DNA from: Chromatiales bacterium (ex Bugula neritina AB1) | Lineage (GTDB): Bacteria > Pseudomonadota > Gammaproteobacteria > Granulosicoccales > Granulosicoccaceae | NCBI GenBank assembly: GCA_001730015.1 | Contig: MDLA01000158.1 | Span: 1 to 64,000 of the forward strand | Reading direction: 5' to 3' | DNA: 64,000 nucleotides | Shown: positions 62,552 to 64,000 of the stretch, piece after piece | Layout: the number at the start of each line of letters is the position of its first letter | Position numbering within the stretch: the first letter of the stretch is position 1 | Translations under genes and position numbers: made by a program | The notes under the pieces: generated by a model | The model's database searches: none | Seen by the model: only the letters and a program-made list of their open reading frames with translations | What the model was told of the DNA's origin: nothing

Positions 62552-63946
62552 ATGCCTTTCGCATCTATCTGCTCGACAACCAGCACAGCTATCCGGACCC
62601 CTATGACACTCCAAGCCCCGCTGACACAAGAAGTCAAGTCAACAAGCCAGTCTGTACAATTATTCAGACCGAAAGCCGTTAAAACACTAATTGGCGCGGT
62701 CGTGGCTGCAGCTTTGACTTCAGCCTGTGCACACAAACAATCTGACTCGGGTATGGCCACTAGCCGGCTCTGGCAAGACAATAGTGCTGCCGCGGTGGAA
62801 GTGGCAGCCACTGGTGCTATTGGCAGCCCTACAATAGAAGCCGCATCTTTTGGTACCGGTGCGCCGGCACTTGCGCGCGGCATGAACCCGTCGCGTAAAA
62901 TGGCGTTAAGAGCTCTGGCAGAAAACTCTGTGCGCACAGACAATCCCGGTCATTACACCGTGGTGTCTGGCGACACTCTCTGGGATATCTCCGAGCGGTT
63001 TCTCAGCCGCCCCTGGCTCTGGCCGGAAATCTGGCACATCAACCCTCAAATTGATAATCCGCATCTAATTTTCCCCGGTGACGAAATTTCACTGACGTAT
63101 GTCGACGGTCGCCCGCGCTTGCAGCTCGTCCGGGCCAGCAGTAAAGGCAATGCCGGAAACGCCGAAATGGCCACGACAGATTTAATAAGAACAGCGGCGA
63201 GCACGCAGAGCAACGGAGCAACCAGTGCAACGAGGACCGCGACCAATGTCCCGATCAGCAACTTTCCGATTGATTCCATCAGGCAATTTCTGGTCGAGCC
63301 ACAAGTAGTTAGCAAGAGCGAACTGAAATCAGCGCCGTACGTAGTCGGGACAGAAGATGATCGTCTGATCGCTTCAGCCGGAAATCACGTCTACGTCCGT
63401 GGCCAGACAGACAATTCCAGATACAGCGTGTATCGAGCCGGCGAACCACTGGTTGATCCGGATACTCGTGAAGTTCTCGGGCACGAGGCGATCCACGTTT
63501 CAAAAGTTAGCCTGATTAAAAGTGGCGACCCGAGCAAGATGGTTATTACCAGTAACAATCGCGAGACGTTGGTGGGCGACCGATTGATGTCGATCAGTCA
63601 GAGCCTGCCACTGTCATTTCAACCTCGAATGGCAAACCCCGGGGTGAAGGGAAAAATCATTAATCTGGTGAATGCAGTGTCACGCAGTGGGCAGAATCAA
63701 GTAGTGGTATTAAACCTTGGTTCTTCTGACGGCGTTCAGGCTGGTGATGTTATGTCGATTATCAGTGACGATCGCCGCATAAAAGACACTGTGTCCGGTA
63801 AGAAAAACGACTACGTTACTGTTAAAGGCGATGAATCCGGAGCGGTAATGGTGTTCCGCACATTTGATCGTGTGAGTTACGCACTCATCATGAAATCGAA
63901 CCGTGCGATCAGACTGTATGACAGAGTTGCTGTCACCGATCTGTAG
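62552..63946 (+). CDS. LysM-domain peptidoglycan-binding protein, probable lipoprotein
   Basis: This protein has up to 464 residues. A hydrophobic segment (KTLIGAVVAAALTSAC) precedes a cysteine (59) that may be lipidated, though the lipobox (TSAC) is imperfect. A LysM domain lies at about 131-190 (HYTVVSGDTLWDISERFLSR, WPEIWHINPQI). It is followed by a Thr/Asn-rich linker and a C-terminal region with beta-rich repeats (NHVYVRGQTDNSRYSVYRAGEPL; GSSDGVQAGDVMSI). LysM-def-fmt divergence is common in gammaproteobacteria. ATG 62552 and ATG 62603 are both possible starts. A family B palindromic element begins at its stop. Confidence 0.88.
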   Translation: MPFASICSTTSTAIRTPMTLQAPLTQEVKSTSQSVQLFRPKAVKTLIGAVVAAALTSACAHKQSDSGMATSRLWQDNSAAAVEVAATGAIGSPTIEAASFGTGAPALARGMNPSRKMALRALAENSVRTDNPGHYTVVSGDTLWDISERFLSRPWLWPEIWHINPQIDNPHLIFPGDEISLTYVDGRPRLQLVRASSKGNAGNAEMATTDLIRTAASTQSNGATSATRTATNVPISNFPIDSIRQFLVEPQVVSKSELKSAPYVVGTEDDRLIASAGNHVYVRGQTDNSRYSVYRAGEPLVDPDTREVLGHEAIHVSKVSLIKSGDPSKMVITSNNRETLVGDRLMSISQSLPLSFQPRMANPGVKGKIINLVNAVSRSGQNQVVVLNLGSSDGVQAGDVMSIISDDRRIKDTVSGKKNDYVTVKGDESGAVMVFRTFDRVSYALIMKSNRAIRLYDRVAVTDL

Positions 63947-64000
63947 CTAGTGCCCGTCCATAAACCGGGGCGTAGCGAGGGTCTCTCAGGTGCGTGAGAT
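63944..64000. repeat. Palindromic intergenic element, family B, copy 2 (cut by window)
   Basis: Starting at the TAG of the LysM gene, the sequence reads GCTAGTGCCCGTCCATAAAC, then CGGGGCGTAGCGA and CAGGTGCGTGAGAT to the window end. It aligns along its length with 28131-28188, and its first 20 bases are near-identical to the complement of the right end of that copy. The far arm lies outside the window. Confidence 0.65.

Overview
The window reads as a stretch of chromosome from a free-living, probably marine, gammaproteobacterium. The evidence is gene order: def-fmt-rsmB-DUF4390-ntrY-ntrX-trkA-trkH on one strand, trxA-rho beside a divergent rhlB, glnE-ilvE with a small CHCC zinc-finger gene, and pcm next to a tolC-type gene. 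I cannot fix the genus from sequence alone. No rRNA, tRNA or CRISPR array was recognised.

Layout. 1-3.8 kb is a small, visibly A+T-richer accessory islet: a decayed Y1-type transposase, an orphan HTH antitoxin, a PIN-toxin fragment, and a retron made of a predicted msr-msd RNA (1973-2119) followed at once by its reverse transcriptase (2131-3423). 3.8-8 kb holds a membrane-anchored PDZ protein, a PhoD-like phosphatase, an unusual secreted protein with eight RFPxDPVTGATIY-like repeats, and a small cytochrome c. 8-14.2 kb is a dipeptide/oligopeptide ABC operon with a fused double ATPase and a Tat-exported binding protein. 14.6-27.3 kb is catabolic and transport cargo: desaturase, old-yellow-enzyme-type oxidoreductase, adenine deaminase, three EamA exporters, an orphan NMT1/TauA-like binding protein, an amine-type FAD oxidase and a fused CoA-transferase. 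27.4-33 kb carries a lipoprotein-like protein, a CinA-like protein, a calcium-repeat surface protein with a C-terminal sorting-type tail, UppP and a PilZ-like protein. 33-38.4 kb is a small membrane protein, an NDH-SelD fusion and the 5-oxoprolinase subunits PxpB-PxpC, then an MBL hydrolase.

38.4-64 kb is core genome: purD, rho, trxA, rhlB, pcm, tolC-like, zinc finger, ilvE, glnE, an FbpC/PotA-type ATPase, a methyltransferase, trkH, trkA, ntrX, ntrY, DUF4390, rsmB, fmt, def and a divergent LysM protein. TrkA gates TrkH potassium uptake. NtrY and NtrX form a two-component pair. Def and Fmt remove and add the formyl group of initiator methionine, and Rho, RhlB and Trx are standard housekeeping.

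Two families of short palindromic intergenic elements recur. Family A has CGCATTATTCA-type ends (19811-19980, 42011-42160, half copy 22621-22695). Family B has GCTAGTGCCCG-type ends and abuts stop codons (28131-28301 and 63944-64000). The most interesting item is the retron with its readable RNA fold. Next are the DPVTG-repeat secreted protein, the SelD-fusion operon with its overlooked 47-residue membrane protein, and the palindromic elements.
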